From: Micromonospora sp. WMMD1102
GTDB lineage: Bacteria > Actinomycetota > Actinomycetes > Mycobacteriales > Micromonosporaceae
Length of the DNA stretch: 64,000 nt
Direction: 5' to 3'
NCBI RefSeq assembly: GCF_029626265.1
Contig: NZ_JARUBN010000001.1
Location: 1,240,001 to 1,304,000, forward strand
Positions 1-11,247 of the stretch are shown in pieces. The notes under the pieces are model-generated. The model was not told the DNA's origin, did no database searches, and saw only the letters and a program-made list of their open reading frames with translations. Every line of letters begins with the position of its first letter. Position 1 is the first letter of the stretch. Made by a program: the position numbers and the translations under genes.

Positions 1-1
1 C

Positions 2-655
2 CTGGCCGCCAACGTCGAGCTGCCGGTCGGCGGTTGGCTGCTCCGCGACCCCGGTGCGGTCCGGGATCTGACCGGGTCGCTCGCCGAGGGGCTGCGCGGG
101 TACGTGGCACAGGTCCGCCGCCGGCTGCCCCGGGCCACGGTACTGCTGCAACTGGACGAGCCGGCGCTGCCCGCCGTACTGGCCGGGCGGATTCCGACCG
201 AGAGCGGGCTGGGGACGTACCGGCCGGTCGAGTCGGCGACGGCGACGGGGCTGCTCGGCAGTGTGGTGTCGGCGGTCGACGTGCCGGTCGTGCTGCACTG
301 CTGTGCCCCGGAGGTACCCCTGGAACTGGTCCGTTCCACCGGCGCGCTGGCGGTCGCGCTCGACCTGGCCCTGGTGGACCGCCTCGACCCGCTCGGCGAG
401 GCGATCGACGCCGGGCTCGGCCTCTTCGGCGGGGTCGCACCGACGCTGCCGCCGCCCGGCGGGCGCCGGCCGTCGTCGGCCCAGCTCGCCGACCGGGTAC
501 GCCAGCTCTGGGACCGGCTCGGCTTCCCGCGCGCCCGGCTGGCCGAGCAGGTGGTGGTGACCCCGGCCTGCGGGCTGGCCGGCGCCACCGACGAGTACGC
601 CCGGACCGTCCTCACCGCCTGCCGGGACGCCGGCCGCCGACTCGCCGAGGAGTAG
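2..655 (+). CDS. Methionine synthase (cobalamin-independent) C-terminal-domain protein, 5' partial
   Basis: The reading frame is open from the first bases of the window and ends with TAG at 653-655, so only the last ~217 residues are present. A LQLDEPALP segment followed by PTESGLGTY resembles the TIM-barrel domain of MetE-type methionine synthases as found in the short actinobacterial version upstream of ligA. That family transfers a methyl group to homocysteine, but the short form has no proven reaction. I do not see a zinc-binding His-x-Cys pair with certainty, although a CGLAGA segment near the end (about 570-585) could carry the final Cys. The gene name is withheld because the N-terminus is missing. 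Confidence 0.7.
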   Translation: MAANVELPVGGWLLRDPGAVRDLTGSLAEGLRGYVAQVRRRLPRATVLLQLDEPALPAVLAGRIPTESGLGTYRPVESATATGLLGSVVSAVDVPVVLHCCAPEVPLELVRSTGALAVALDLALVDRLDPLGEAIDAGLGLFGGVAPTLPPPGGRRPSSAQLADRVRQLWDRLGFPRARLAEQVVVTPACGLAGATDEYARTVLTACRDAGRRLAEE

Positions 656-690
656 GTTTTCCTGTCACAGTCCCAGGGCAGGATGGGCGC

Positions 691-1065
691 ATGATCGGTC
701 AACTGCGTTCCGTCGTCATCGACTGCCCGGACCCTCGGGCCCTGGCCACCTTCTATGCCGAGCTGCTCGGGTTGCCCGTCGACGACCGGAAGCTCGACGA
801 CGAGGACAGCTGGGTGGTGCTCGGCGGCGAGCCCGGCCAACAGCCCCGGCTCGCCTTCCAGAAGGCGGTCAACCTGCGGGAGCCTCGCTGGCCCGACCCG
901 AACCGGCCGCAGCAGTTCCATCTGGACGTCACCGTCGACGACGTCGAGGAGGCCGAGGCCAAGGCGCTGGCCCTGGGCGCCACCCGGCTGCCCGGCTCGG
1001 GCGAGGGCTTCCGGGTCTACGCCGATCCGGTCGGCCACCCGTTCTGCCTCTGCTGGGACGACTGA
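691..1065 (+). CDS. VOC-family (glyoxalase/dioxygenase fold) protein
   Basis: This 124-residue protein has the single-module vicinal-oxygen-chelate layout. It starts LRSVVIDCPDPRALATFY, has a central FHLDVTVDDV strand and ends with YADPVGHPFCL. His and Glu/Asp residues in these strands are the usual metal ligands of the fold. The ATG at 691 lies 8 bases after a purine-rich stretch (GGCAGGATGG) and gives the expected family length. A longer frame upstream exists but is not protein-like. The substrate cannot be told from sequence; relatives include lactoylglutathione lyases, antibiotic-binding proteins and pterin dehydratase-like proteins. It lies 35 bases after the methionine-synthase-type gene, on the same strand. 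Confidence 0.85.
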   Translation: MIGQLRSVVIDCPDPRALATFYAELLGLPVDDRKLDDEDSWVVLGGEPGQQPRLAFQKAVNLREPRWPDPNRPQQFHLDVTVDDVEEAEAKALALGATRLPGSGEGFRVYADPVGHPFCLCWDD

Positions 1066-1068
1066 CCG

Positions 1069-1187
1069 GCGCCGACCCGGCGCCACCCGAGGCTGGCCCG
1101 GCGCCGATCCGGCGCTGGTCGGAGGCTGGCCCGGCGCTGGCCCGGCGCTGGTCGGAGGCTGACCCGGCGCTGGTTCGGCGCTGGCCT
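1069..1187. repeat. Degenerate GC-rich tandem repeat
   Basis: The gap between the VOC gene and the next gene is filled with repeated GGCGCTGGTC/GGAGGCTGGCCC modules, giving about four imperfect copies of a roughly 30-base unit. It looks like slippage-generated low-complexity DNA. No hairpin or promoter is evident in it. Confidence 0.7.
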
Positions 1188-1247
1188 GACCTAGCGGCTT
1201 CGGGGAGCGGGTGGCGATGCGGGGGCGGCTCGGGGAGGATGGCCGCC

Positions 1248-2267
1248 ATGCATGATCAGGGTGCCGCGGCGGTCGCCGACCGGGCCTCGGGCTCGCTCTT
1301 CGGGCTGGCCTACGGTGACGCGCTCGGGGCACCGACCGAGTTCCTGCCGGTCGCCGAGATCCACCGGCGGTACGGCCCGACCGGCCCCCGCGAGCTGGTC
1401 GGGGAGCCGGCCCGGGTCACCGACGACACCCAGATGGCGCTGGCCGTCGGCCATGCGCTGCGCGAGGCCGGGCCGGTGGCCACCCCCGAGGTGCTGGAGC
1501 CGCTGCTCCGGGCGCGTTTCGTGGCCTGGGCGCGGAGTCCGGAGAACAATCGCGCGCCCGGGATGACCTGCCTGCGCGCCTGCGGCGGGCTGGCCGAGGG
1601 GCTGCGCTGGCAGGCGGCGACGATCGCCGGCTCGAAGGGATGCGGCGCCAACATGCGGGTCACCCCGGTCGGCCTGGTTCCCGGCTACGACCTGGACACG
1701 CTCGCCGGGATCGCCCAGTTGCAGGCCGGGCTGACCCACGGGCATCCGACCGGGCTGGCCGCGAGCGAGCTGACCGCGTACGCCGTCCGGGTGCTCCGGG
1801 ACGGCGCCGCGCTCGCCGAGCTGCCCGGCCTGCTCCGGGACCGGGCGCTGCGGCAGCGCACCGTCTACCGGGCGGACTGGCTCGGCGACCTGTGGCAGCG
1901 GCCGGGCGTCACCGACCCGGTCACCTTCGTCGCCCGGGGCTGGGACGAGTGCCTCGGCGCACTCGACGCGCTGGACGCGGCGCTGGCGGTCCCCGACCAC
2001 GGGACCGATCCGTGCGCGGCCACCGGTGCGGGCTGGATCGCCGAGGAGGCACTGGCCACCGCCCTGTTCTGCGCGATCCGGCACGCCGACGACCCGGTCT
2101 CGGCGCTGGCCCGGGGCGCCACCAGCTCCGGCGACTCGGACTCGATCGCCTGCCTGGCCGGCGCGTTCGTTGGCGCGGCGTACGGCACGACGGCCTGGCC
2201 CGCCGACTGGTCCGACCGGATCGAGTACGCCGACCAGCTCGCCGCCCTCGGCACCGCCTGGGACTGA
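1248..2267 (+). CDS. ADP-ribosylglycohydrolase family protein
   Basis: This protein belongs to the ADP-ribosyl-hydrolase (DraG/ARH) family, which removes ADP-ribose from proteins or small molecules using a binuclear magnesium centre. The sequence shows the family landmarks. GLAYGDALGAPTEF is at the N-terminus, followed by DDTQMALAVGHAL, whose Thr-Asp-Asp pattern binds metal. GDSDSIACLAGAFVGAAYG near the C-terminus supplies the second metal-binding Asp set. An ATG at 1239 is in frame, but GGGGAGG at 1232-1238 directly abuts it, whereas it is 9 bases from the ATG at 1248, so 1248 is preferred. It is transcribed toward ligA. Target specificity is not predictable here. Confidence 0.87.
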   Translation: MHDQGAAAVADRASGSLFGLAYGDALGAPTEFLPVAEIHRRYGPTGPRELVGEPARVTDDTQMALAVGHALREAGPVATPEVLEPLLRARFVAWARSPENNRAPGMTCLRACGGLAEGLRWQAATIAGSKGCGANMRVTPVGLVPGYDLDTLAGIAQLQAGLTHGHPTGLAASELTAYAVRVLRDGAALAELPGLLRDRALRQRTVYRADWLGDLWQRPGVTDPVTFVARGWDECLGALDALDAALAVPDHGTDPCAATGAGWIAEEALATALFCAIRHADDPVSALARGATSSGDSDSIACLAGAFVGAAYGTTAWPADWSDRIEYADQLAALGTAWD

Positions 2268-2286
2268 CCGCCGGTACGCCGGGCGG

Positions 2287-2368
2287 CCGGCGTTCCGGAC
2301 AGCCGGCGTTCCGGACAGCCGGCATGCCGGACAGCCCGGTGTTCCGGACAGCCCGGTGTTCCGGGCGG
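2287..2368. repeat. Five-copy 16-17 bp tandem repeat before ligA
   Basis: Two identical 16-base copies (CCGGCGTTCCGGACAG) are followed by one single-variant copy and two 17-base variants with CCCGGTG. The array lies just 5' of the ligA ribosome-binding site. Each unit contains the dyad TTCCGGAC-like core, so local hairpins are possible. Confidence 0.8.
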
Positions 2369-2395
2369 CCGGTGCGTCGGGGCGGGGCCGGTTAG

Positions 2396-4555
<2,160 letters not shown>

Positions 4556-4694
4556 TGATGGATCAATCAGCTCTGCGTAACAGAAGTCGTTGGGCAAGAT
4601 GCGCCGTATTTCAAGTTAGTCACGACTAGACCCGATTCGCGTCTGTCGCCTCCCGTCCGGCGCGGGTCAGGGCGTTTCATGGGAGGCACGTCGC

Positions 4695-6929
4695 GTGGCA
4701 GCCGCCACGCCCAGACCGAGAGGCTCGGGAGGTCACATGGAGGCCGCCGCGCTGCGGAACTCCGTTCCTCCAGATCGGACGACGCCGTTCTTCGGCTTCG
4801 TCTGGGCCGTCGTCGGGCTGGCCGTCGGGGTGTGTGCGGTGCCGCTGCTCGCCCTCCCCGCCGAGCTGCCCCGGCTGCCGCTGGCGTTCTGGCTGATGGC
4901 GGCCCTCGCGGTCAGCTTCGACGCCCGCCCGTTCAGCCCGCACGCCGAGCGGCGCAGCATGTCCGTCTTCCCGTCGATCTGCTTCACCTTCGCCATCACG
5001 CTGGAATGGGGGCCCGGCCCGGCCGTCGCGGTGCAGGCCGCCGCCGTACTCGTCTCCGGCTGGCGGATGCGGTACGCGTCCTGGCGCACGATCTTCAACA
5101 TCGCCCAGTACGCCTGCGCGCTCGTCGCCGCCGACGCGGTCGTCCGGCTCGTTCCCGGCGACGGGTTCGGGGCCACCGGTCGGCTCCGGCCGCTGGACGT
5201 ACTCGTCGCGGTCGGCGCGGCGGGCGCCTGGCTCACCGTCAACCACGGCCTGGTCGCCACCGCCGTCCGGTTGCGCTTCGGCGGCCGGTGGTGGACCCGG
5301 ATCCGGCAGGGCCTCGGATTCGAGCTGCTCGCCACCGGGTCACTGCTGCTGCTCGCCCCGGTGCTGGTCGCCGCCGCCCGGACCAGCCCGGCGCTGGTGC
5401 CGATGATGGTGCTGCCGCTCTACGCGGTCTCCCGGATGGCCCGGCTCTCCGCCGAGCGGGAACAGCTCGCCCGGCTGGACCCGCTGACCGGGCTGCCCAA
5501 CCGGGAGGCGCTGCGCGCCGAGGTCACCGAGCAGGTCGCGGCGCACGCCGAGCTGGCCGGCAAGCAGGCGCCCGGCCGCCACCTCGCCCTGCTGCTGCTC
5601 GACCTGGACCGCTTCAAGCACGTCAACGACGCCCTCGGGCACGCCGTCGGCGACCGGCTGCTGGTCGAGGTCGCCGGCCGGCTGGGCACCGTGGTACGCC
5701 CACCGGACGTGATCGCCCGGCTCGGCGGGGACGAGTTCGCCATCCTGGCCACCCGGCTCGACGGGGTGGCCGACGCCCGCCGGGTCGCCGACGCGGTGGT
5801 CGGGGAGCTGACCGACCCGGTACCGCTGGACGGGCTGCCGCTGGACGTCGGCGGCTCGATCGGGATCGCGCTCTATCCGGAGCACGGCGACGACTTCGCC
5901 ACCCTGATGCGGCACGCCGACGTGGCGATGTACGACGCGAAGCACCGGGGCGACCCGGTGGCGGTCTATGCCGCCGAGTCCGACCACAACTCGGCGGAGC
6001 GGCTCAGCCTCCTCGCCGACCTGCGCCGGGTGCTGGAGACCGGGGCCGACGACGCCGGCGAGATCACCCTCTACTACCAGCCGCAGATCGCGATCGCCAC
6101 CGGCGAGGTGGTCGGGGTGGAGGCGCTGCTGCGCTGGCGGCACCCCCGGCGCGGCATGGTCGACCCGGAGGAGTTGATCCGGGTCGCCGAGCAGAGTGCG
6201 GTGATGCGGCTGCTCACCCGCCGGGTCGTCGACGACGTGGTGGAGCAGCTCGCCAAGTGGTCCGCCGCCGGGCTGGACCTGCGGGCGGCGGTGAACGTCA
6301 GCGTCCGCGACCTGCACACCGGGGAGATCACCGACCAGATCGCGGAACGGCTCGCCCAGTACGGCGTACCGGCGTCCCGGATCCAGCTGGAGATGACCGA
6401 GGGTGCGCTGATGGCCGACCCGCGCCGGGTACTGGCCACCATCACCCGGCTGGACCGGATCGGGGTGGCCATCTCGATGGACGACTTCGGCACCGGGTAC
6501 TCCTCGATGCAGCACCTGCGGCGGCTGCCGCTGGCCGAGGTGAAGGTCGACCGCTCCTTCGTACTCGGGATGACGGCCGACGCCGACGACGCGGCGATCG
6601 TCCGGTCGGTGATCGAGCTGGCCGGTGCCCTGGGCCTGCGGGTCGTCGCCGAGGGGGTGGAGGACGAGCGGACCTGGCGGCTGCTGCACGAGGCCGGCTG
6701 CGACGTCGCGCAGGGGTGGTTCTTCGCCCGCCCGATGCCGGCGGAGGACCTGGTCACCTGGCTCGCCCGGTACCGCCCGGTCAGCCCCAGCACCCGGCTC
6801 GGCGACACCGGGCCGGCGGTCGCGTCCACCGGCCCGCCCGAGCCGGCCGCCGGAAAGGCGGCCACCGCCGACGCGGGGCCGGCCAGGGTCGACGCGGCGG
6901 CGGCCCGGCTGCATCCGAGCGTGGAGTGA
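4695..6929 (+). CDS. Membrane-anchored GGDEF/EAL cyclic-di-GMP enzyme
   Basis: The protein would make and/or break cyclic di-GMP at the membrane. About 240 N-terminal residues contain several hydrophobic helices of a sensory module. A canonical GGDEF domain follows, with DLDRFKHVND, GGDEF near residue 344 and an RPPD inhibitory site five residues before it. The EAL domain then has EALLRW near residue 475, NVSV, LEMTE, DDFGTGYSS near 596, KVDR and AEGVED. All phosphodiesterase catalytic residues are present, so both activities are plausible. The GTG at 4695 has GGGAGG eight bases upstream (4681-4686); the ATG at 4737 behind GGGAGG is an alternative. It follows ligA after a 139-base leader that probably holds its promoter. 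Confidence 0.93.
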   Translation: MAAATPRPRGSGGHMEAAALRNSVPPDRTTPFFGFVWAVVGLAVGVCAVPLLALPAELPRLPLAFWLMAALAVSFDARPFSPHAERRSMSVFPSICFTFAITLEWGPGPAVAVQAAAVLVSGWRMRYASWRTIFNIAQYACALVAADAVVRLVPGDGFGATGRLRPLDVLVAVGAAGAWLTVNHGLVATAVRLRFGGRWWTRIRQGLGFELLATGSLLLLAPVLVAAARTSPALVPMMVLPLYAVSRMARLSAEREQLARLDPLTGLPNREALRAEVTEQVAAHAELAGKQAPGRHLALLLLDLDRFKHVNDALGHAVGDRLLVEVAGRLGTVVRPPDVIARLGGDEFAILATRLDGVADARRVADAVVGELTDPVPLDGLPLDVGGSIGIALYPEHGDDFATLMRHADVAMYDAKHRGDPVAVYAAESDHNSAERLSLLADLRRVLETGADDAGEITLYYQPQIAIATGEVVGVEALLRWRHPRRGMVDPEELIRVAEQSAVMRLLTRRVVDDVVEQLAKWSAAGLDLRAAVNVSVRDLHTGEITDQIAERLAQYGVPASRIQLEMTEGALMADPRRVLATITRLDRIGVAISMDDFGTGYSSMQHLRRLPLAEVKVDRSFVLGMTADADDAAIVRSVIELAGALGLRVVAEGVEDERTWRLLHEAGCDVAQGWFFARPMPAEDLVTWLARYRPVSPSTRLGDTGPAVASTGPPEPAAGKAATADAGPARVDAAAARLHPSVE

Positions 6930-7096
6930 GCCGGGCCGGCCGGTGCCGAGGCGGCCGGGTCGCGCACCGGGGGAGTCGGGGGCGGCGCGGCTCGGGATGA
7001 CAAATAGACTCGCTCAGGTCACCGCGCGCGTGCCACGCTGCGCCGGGAAGTCGACGGCGGAAGCCGCGCACAGGTAACAGCATGAAGGGGGCACCG

Positions 7097-7438
7097 ATGT
7101 CCGCCATCTCCCGCGAGGAGGTCGCGCACCTGGCGCGGCTGTCGCGGCTCGCCGTCACCGAGGAGGAGCTGGACACCTTCGCCGGCCAGCTCGACGTGAT
7201 CCTCCAGGCCGTCGCGCGGGTCGGCGAGGTGGCCGCCGCGGACATCCCGCCCACCTCGCACTCGGTGCCGCTGACGAACGTGCTCCGCGAGGACGTGGTG
7301 GTGCCCGGCCTGACCCGGGCGGAGACGCTGGCCGGAGCGCCGGACAGCGAGGACGACCGGTTCCGGGTGCCGCGCATCATGGACCCCGACGAGCCGCCCA
7401 GCCCCCGTGGTGAGGGCCCGGCGGAAGGGAACGCGTGA
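7097..7438 (+). CDS. gatC: Aspartyl/glutamyl-tRNA amidotransferase subunit C
   Basis: GatC is the small clamp subunit that holds GatA and GatB together in the enzyme converting Asp-tRNA(Asn) or Glu-tRNA(Gln) to the amidated form. The 113-residue sequence begins [16 protein letters not shown], the standard GatC start, and ends with FRVPRIMD, the conserved C-terminal tail. An ATG at 7082 is in frame, but AAGGGGGC at 7085-7092 lies within that extension and is well placed as the ribosome-binding site for 7097. The stop codon overlaps the GTG of gatA (GTGA), so the two are translationally coupled. Confidence 0.95.
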   Translation: MSAISREEVAHLARLSRLAVTEEELDTFAGQLDVILQAVARVGEVAAADIPPTSHSVPLTNVLREDVVVPGLTRAETLAGAPDSEDDRFRVPRIMDPDEPPSPRGEGPAEGNA

Positions 7439-8919
7439 CCACCATGGCCGAGCTGACCAGGATGACCGCGACCGAGATCGCGGCCCTCATCGCCTCCGGC
7501 GAGTCGTCCGCGGTCGAGGTGACCCGGGCCCACCTGGACCGGATCGCCGCGGTCGACGATCGGGTGCACGCCTTCCTGCACGTCGACGCCGACGGTGCGC
7601 TGGAGGCCGCCCGCGCGGTCGACGCGAAGCGGGCCGCCGGCGAGCAGCTGGGCCCGCTGGCCGGGGTACCGGTGGCGGTCAAGGACGTGCTCACCACCAA
7701 GGGCGTACCGACCACCGTCGGGTCGAAGATCCTCGAAGGCTGGCGCCCGCCGTACGACTCGACGATCGTGCGGCGGCTGCGGGCGGCCGGCACGGTGATG
7801 CTGGGCAAGACCAACATGGACGAGTTCGCGATGGGCTCCTCCACGGAATACTCGGCGTACGGGCCGACGGGCAACCCGTGGGACCTGGGGCGGATTCCGG
7901 GCGGCTCCGGCGGCGGCAGCGCGGCGGCACTGGCCGCGTACGAGGCGCCGCTGGCGATCGGTTCGGACACCGGTGGCTCGATCCGGCAGCCGGGCGCGGT
8001 GACCGGCACCGTCGGGGCGAAGCCGACCTACGGCGGCACCTCCCGGTACGGCCTGGTCGCGTTCTCCTCCTCACTGGACACCCCCGGCCCGTGCGCGCGT
8101 AACGTCCTGGACGCGGCGCTGCTGCACGAGGTGATCGGCGGGCACGACCCACGGGACTCCACCTCGGTCCCGGCGCCGGTGCCGGACGTGGTCGCCGCCG
8201 CCCGGGCCGGTGCCTCCGGCGACCTGACCGGGGTGAGGCTGGGCCTGGTCACCGAGTTCTCCGGCGAGGGCGCCGAGCCGGGCGTGGTCGCCGCGTTCCG
8301 GGACGCCGTCGACGCGCTGACCAAGCTCGGTGCCGAGGTCGTCGAGGTCTCCTGCCCGCACTTCCAGTACGCGCTGCCGGCCTACTACCTGATCGCGCCG
8401 AGCGAGTGCTCGTCGAACCTGGCCCGGTTCGACGGGGTGCGCTTCGGGCTGCGGGTCGGCGACGACGGCAACCGGGGGCTGGAGGAGGTCATGTCGCTGA
8501 CCCGGGACGCCGGCTTCGGCCCCGAGGTCAAGCGCCGGATCATGCTCGGGACGTACGCGCTCTCCTCCGGCTACTACGACGCCTACTACGGGCAGGCGCA
8601 GAAGGTGCGTACCCTGATCACCCGCGACTTCACCGCCGCGTTCGAGCAGGCCGACGTGCTGATCTCGCCGACCACGCCGTTCGTCGCGTTCCCGTTCGGC
8701 TCGCGGACGTCCGACCCCTACCAGATGTACCTGGCGGACCTCTTCACCATCCCGACAAACCTCTACGGCGGGCCGGGCATCTCGGTGCCGTGCGGGCTCT
8801 CCGACGGGTTGCCGGTGGGCTTGCAGATCATGGCGCCGACGATGGCGGACGACCGGATGTACCGGGTCAGCGCCGCGCTGGAGTCGGTGATCGGCACCCT
8901 CACCCCGCCGGCCCTCTAA
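7435..8919 (+). CDS. gatA: Aspartyl/glutamyl-tRNA amidotransferase subunit A
   Basis: GatA is the glutaminase/amidase subunit that releases ammonia from glutamine for tRNA-dependent amidation. The 494-residue protein carries the amidase signature: Lys83 in [11 protein letters not shown], the cis-Ser162 in [10 protein letters not shown] and the nucleophile Ser182 in [10 protein letters not shown], forming the Ser-cisSer-Lys triad. The GTG start overlaps the gatC stop by four bases; an in-frame ATG at 7444 is possible. Unusually, gatB does not follow directly. It lies 11.5 kb downstream at 20489, with accessory genes in between. Confidence 0.97.
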   Translation: MTTMAELTRMTATEIAALIASGESSAVEVTRAHLDRIAAVDDRVHAFLHVDADGALEAARAVDAKRAAGEQLGPLAGVPVAVKDVLTTKGVPTTVGSKILEGWRPPYDSTIVRRLRAAGTVMLGKTNMDEFAMGSSTEYSAYGPTGNPWDLGRIPGGSGGGSAAALAAYEAPLAIGSDTGGSIRQPGAVTGTVGAKPTYGGTSRYGLVAFSSSLDTPGPCARNVLDAALLHEVIGGHDPRDSTSVPAPVPDVVAAARAGASGDLTGVRLGLVTEFSGEGAEPGVVAAFRDAVDALTKLGAEVVEVSCPHFQYALPAYYLIAPSECSSNLARFDGVRFGLRVGDDGNRGLEEVMSLTRDAGFGPEVKRRIMLGTYALSSGYYDAYYGQAQKVRTLITRDFTAAFEQADVLISPTTPFVAFPFGSRTSDPYQMYLADLFTIPTNLYGGPGISVPCGLSDGLPVGLQIMAPTMADDRMYRVSAALESVIGTLTPPAL

Positions 8920-8928
8920 GTTGGGAGC

Positions 8929-10326
8929 ATGCTGACGAAAATCGAGATCGACGGGTTCAAGTCCTTCCGCGGCTTCGCGTTGGACGTGCCGCCGTTTCTC
9001 GTGATCATCGGCCGCAACGCCGCCGGAAAGTCGAACCCTTTCGACGCGATCCAATTCCTCAGCCGACTGGCCGGGGAGCCGGTGCTGGATGCCGCGCAGG
9101 CCATGCGTGGTGACCTTGTCGACCTCTTTCACCGGCACATCGACGGCAGCCAGGTCGGCCGAATGTCCTTCGCGGTGGAGGTGTTGCTCGACCGGTCCGT
9201 CACTGACGCCTTCGGTGACACGGCGGAGGTCAACCACTCCCGGCTGCGGTACGAGTTGACGATCGACCTCAGGTCGACCACCCAGAGCGGGACGAGGCGG
9301 CCCTACGTCGTCAGGGAGGCCGCCCGGCGCATCCGGCAGTCCGGCGACGGGTGGCTCAAGGCTCAGCCGGCCCAGCGCAGACGACTGGCGGTCTATAGCG
9401 GCGGCGCGGAAGATCTGCTGGAGACCGAACTCGACGAGCAGGGCCGGCCGTTGTTCAGCATTCGACAGCAGGGCAATCAGGGCCGGAAGCGCAAGCTGCC
9501 CGCAACGGCGGCGACCGCCACCGTGCTTTCGAGTCTCACGACGGCCACCGACTTCCCGCTGCTGTACGCGCTCAAGCGGGAGTTACAGTCCTGGCGCCTG
9601 CTGCATCTCGACCCGAGCGCGCTTCGGAATCCCGACTCGTACGACGATCCGGACGTGCTGTCGGCGAACGGGGCACATCTGGCCAACACCCTTCGCCGAT
9701 TGGCGGACGAGACCGGCACCGACGACCGGCCAGAGGGTGCGCTGAACGACCTGTCGGCCGATCTCGCGGCAGTCATCCCGGGCGTCATCGGAGTGCATCT
9801 GCGCGAGGACGAGGCCCGCCGGCAGCGGCAGGTCGAGGTTCTGACGCGGGAGGAGGCGCCGTTTTCGGCCCGGGTGGCGTCCGACGGTACGTTGCGCGCG
9901 ATGGCGCTGCTCGCCGCGCTCTACGATCCGCGCGGCGCGGGTCTGATCTGCTTCGAGGAGCCGGAGAACGGCATCTTTCCACAGCGGCTGGCGCAATTTG
10001 TCAAGTACCTGCGAAGCCTCGTCGCCCGGGCACTGGACGCCAAGCTGGAGGCCAGTGAAGCGGCTCTGACGCAGTTGCTGCTCAGTAGCCATTCACCGGC
10101 GATCCTGCGCGCCCTGGAACCGGTCGAGTTCGGGCTGCGCGGTGATGCGATCTTCATGGACGTCGTCACCCGGCTCCAGCGTGGCGAACCCCGTAGCCGG
10201 GTCACCCGGCACCGGGCGATCAGTGGAGTGCAGCATCTCGATAGCGACGACGTGCTCGACGTCGGTAAGGTGGTCAGTCCGTCGGAGATCGCCGAGTTCG
10301 AGGTGCAGGCGGAGCTGAACGGCTGA
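8929..10326 (+). CDS. AAA-family ATPase (AAA_21/OLD-like), possible defence ATPase
   Basis: This 465-residue protein is an ABC/SMC-type ATPase without a coiled-coil arm. It begins IEIDGFKSFRGF, with Walker A GRNAAGKS at residues 28-35 and Walker B with the catalytic Glu pair in LICFEEPENGIFP near residue 340. SSHSPAILRAL provides the H-loop. Such ATPases are paired with Toprim-like partners in several phage-defence systems (OLD/Gabija-, PARIS- and Rlo-type). Here the next gene begins with a Toprim-like SEGVTDDQF but is cut short, so the system is probably non-functional. The residue after GKSN is Pro where Leu is usual. The ATG is only 9 bases after the gatA stop, with GGGAG upstream. Assignment to a named defence system is not supported. 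Confidence 0.8.
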   Translation: MLTKIEIDGFKSFRGFALDVPPFLVIIGRNAAGKSNPFDAIQFLSRLAGEPVLDAAQAMRGDLVDLFHRHIDGSQVGRMSFAVEVLLDRSVTDAFGDTAEVNHSRLRYELTIDLRSTTQSGTRRPYVVREAARRIRQSGDGWLKAQPAQRRRLAVYSGGAEDLLETELDEQGRPLFSIRQQGNQGRKRKLPATAATATVLSSLTTATDFPLLYALKRELQSWRLLHLDPSALRNPDSYDDPDVLSANGAHLANTLRRLADETGTDDRPEGALNDLSADLAAVIPGVIGVHLREDEARRQRQVEVLTREEAPFSARVASDGTLRAMALLAALYDPRGAGLICFEEPENGIFPQRLAQFVKYLRSLVARALDAKLEASEAALTQLLLSSHSPAILRALEPVEFGLRGDAIFMDVVTRLQRGEPRSRVTRHRAISGVQHLDSDDVLDVGKVVSPSEIAEFEVQAELNG

Positions 10327-10495
10327 TGCGCTATCTCACCTCCGCGTTGGTCTCCGAGGGCGTGACCGACGACCAGTTCCTTCCGCGACTGCTCGGGCGG
10401 GCGTTGACGGAACTCTGCTGGGCGGAGTTCGCCGATCCGGTTGAGGTGGCGGACGTGCAGCCGCTACGGGATCGGAAGGGACCCTGCGCGCTGCC
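10326..10495 (+). pseudogene. 5' fragment of a Toprim-like (DUF4276/RloB-type) partner gene
   Basis: An ATG overlapping the end of the ATPase gene (CTGATGC) opens a frame of about 56 residues that looks like the start of a Toprim-type protein (TSALVSEGVTDDQFLPRLL). The Glu of the EG pair and the following Asp pattern match the first metal-binding element of such folds. After about position 10495 the frame runs into sequence that is the antisense of an XRE regulator, so the remainder was lost by deletion or rearrangement. The frame itself stays open to 10691. Family naming is tentative because only the first strand-helix is left. Confidence 0.6.
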
Positions 10496-10498
10496 AGA

Positions 10499-10684
10499 CG
10501 TGATCTGGATCAGCAGGTTCAGGTCGGTGAGGCGGAGGCCGGACTGTCCCAGTTCGAGCCGACTTATCTTGCTGGAGGCGGCGTCGATCGTCAGCGCTGC
10601 CTCGTCCTGGGTCTTGCCGGCGGCCTCACGAGCCCGCCGCAACGCGTTGCCGAGCCGTCGTCGCTGGATCGTCGGATTGACCAT
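10499..10684 (-). pseudogene. N-terminal fragment of an XRE-family regulator
   Basis: Starting at the ATG at 10684 on the minus strand, about 62 residues form a clean helix-turn-helix of the XRE class (ALRRAREAAGKTQDEAAL, then SSKISRLELGQSGLRLTDLN). At about 10498 the regulator sequence stops and the frame continues as antisense of the Toprim-like fragment. The usual C-terminal sensor domain (DUF5753-type, ~200 residues) is therefore absent. The fused frame could still make a 117-residue protein from this start, ending at 10331. It is divergent from the zinc-ribbon gene at 10861, a common pairing. Confidence 0.75.
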
Positions 10685-10766
10685 CGCCTGAGTATGAGTC
10701 CCGCAACTTCCGTTGGACGGGTCGCCGCGCCATTGTCCCAACCCGGGAAACTATCTGTACCACGAA

Positions 10767-10780
10767 TTTAGGATCCTAAA
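10767..10780. promoter_or_regulatory. Perfect 14-bp palindrome between XRE remnant and zinc-ribbon gene
   Basis: TTTAGGATCCTAAA is a perfect palindrome in otherwise GC-rich DNA. It lies in the 176-base divergent region between the XRE fragment and the zinc-ribbon gene. This is the position expected for the operator of the lost full-length regulator. The operator role is inferred from symmetry and position only. Confidence 0.5.
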
Positions 10781-10860
10781 ACGCAATAGCCAGGTTCTCC
10801 TCCGAGAGACGGGCTCGACCGACCGGTCGCGCGGACCCGGCGGACCGGTGAGGAGCAGCT

Positions 10861-11247
10861 GTGGCCGTACACGATCCGGTGGGACCGGACTGGATCTGCG
10901 CCGAGTGCGCCACGGACTGGCCCTGCCCGACCCGTCGACGCGAACTGCGCGCCGAGTTCGGCCCGCTGGGTGGATCGCTCGGGGCTTACCTCGGAAACGT
11001 ACTGGCGGTCGCGGCCGAGGACCTGCGACACGTACCCGCCGGCTGGCTGCACAACCGGTTCGTCGCCTGGCACCGACCCGAGGAAGCGGTGCCGTACACC
11101 TCGGTCGACATCCTGCTTCGCTCCGCCGCGCTGGCCGACGCGCACTCGCCCGACCGGGCCGGCCGCTGCCCTCGCTGCGGCGACTCGGAGCTGTGCTGGG
11201 TGCGCATCGACCCCGACGGGCCCGGGTTTCTGATTCCGCTGCCTTGA
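10861..11247 (+). CDS. Small zinc-binding protein next to an XRE regulator
   Basis: This 128-residue protein has an N-terminal WICAECATDWPCP motif (two CxxC-type pairs) and a C-terminal CPRCGDSELCW zinc-ribbon half. Similar small actinomycete proteins sit beside XRE/DUF5753 regulators and are sometimes mislabelled flavin reductases. I see no flavin-binding features. The GTG start has AGGAG at 10851-10855 five bases upstream. The stop codon overlaps the TTG start of the next gene (TTGA), indicating coupling. The function is unknown; a protein partner of the regulator is a reasonable guess. Confidence 0.75.
   Translation: MAVHDPVGPDWICAECATDWPCPTRRRELRAEFGPLGGSLGAYLGNVLAVAAEDLRHVPAGWLHNRFVAWHRPEEAVPYTSVDILLRSAALADAHSPDRAGRCPRCGDSELCWVRIDPDGPGFLIPLP

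Noticed and set aside
4556..4694. Riboswitch before the first GGDEF/EAL gene
   Set aside because: The 139-base leader shows no conserved cyclic-di-GMP aptamer elements or terminator-like hairpin.
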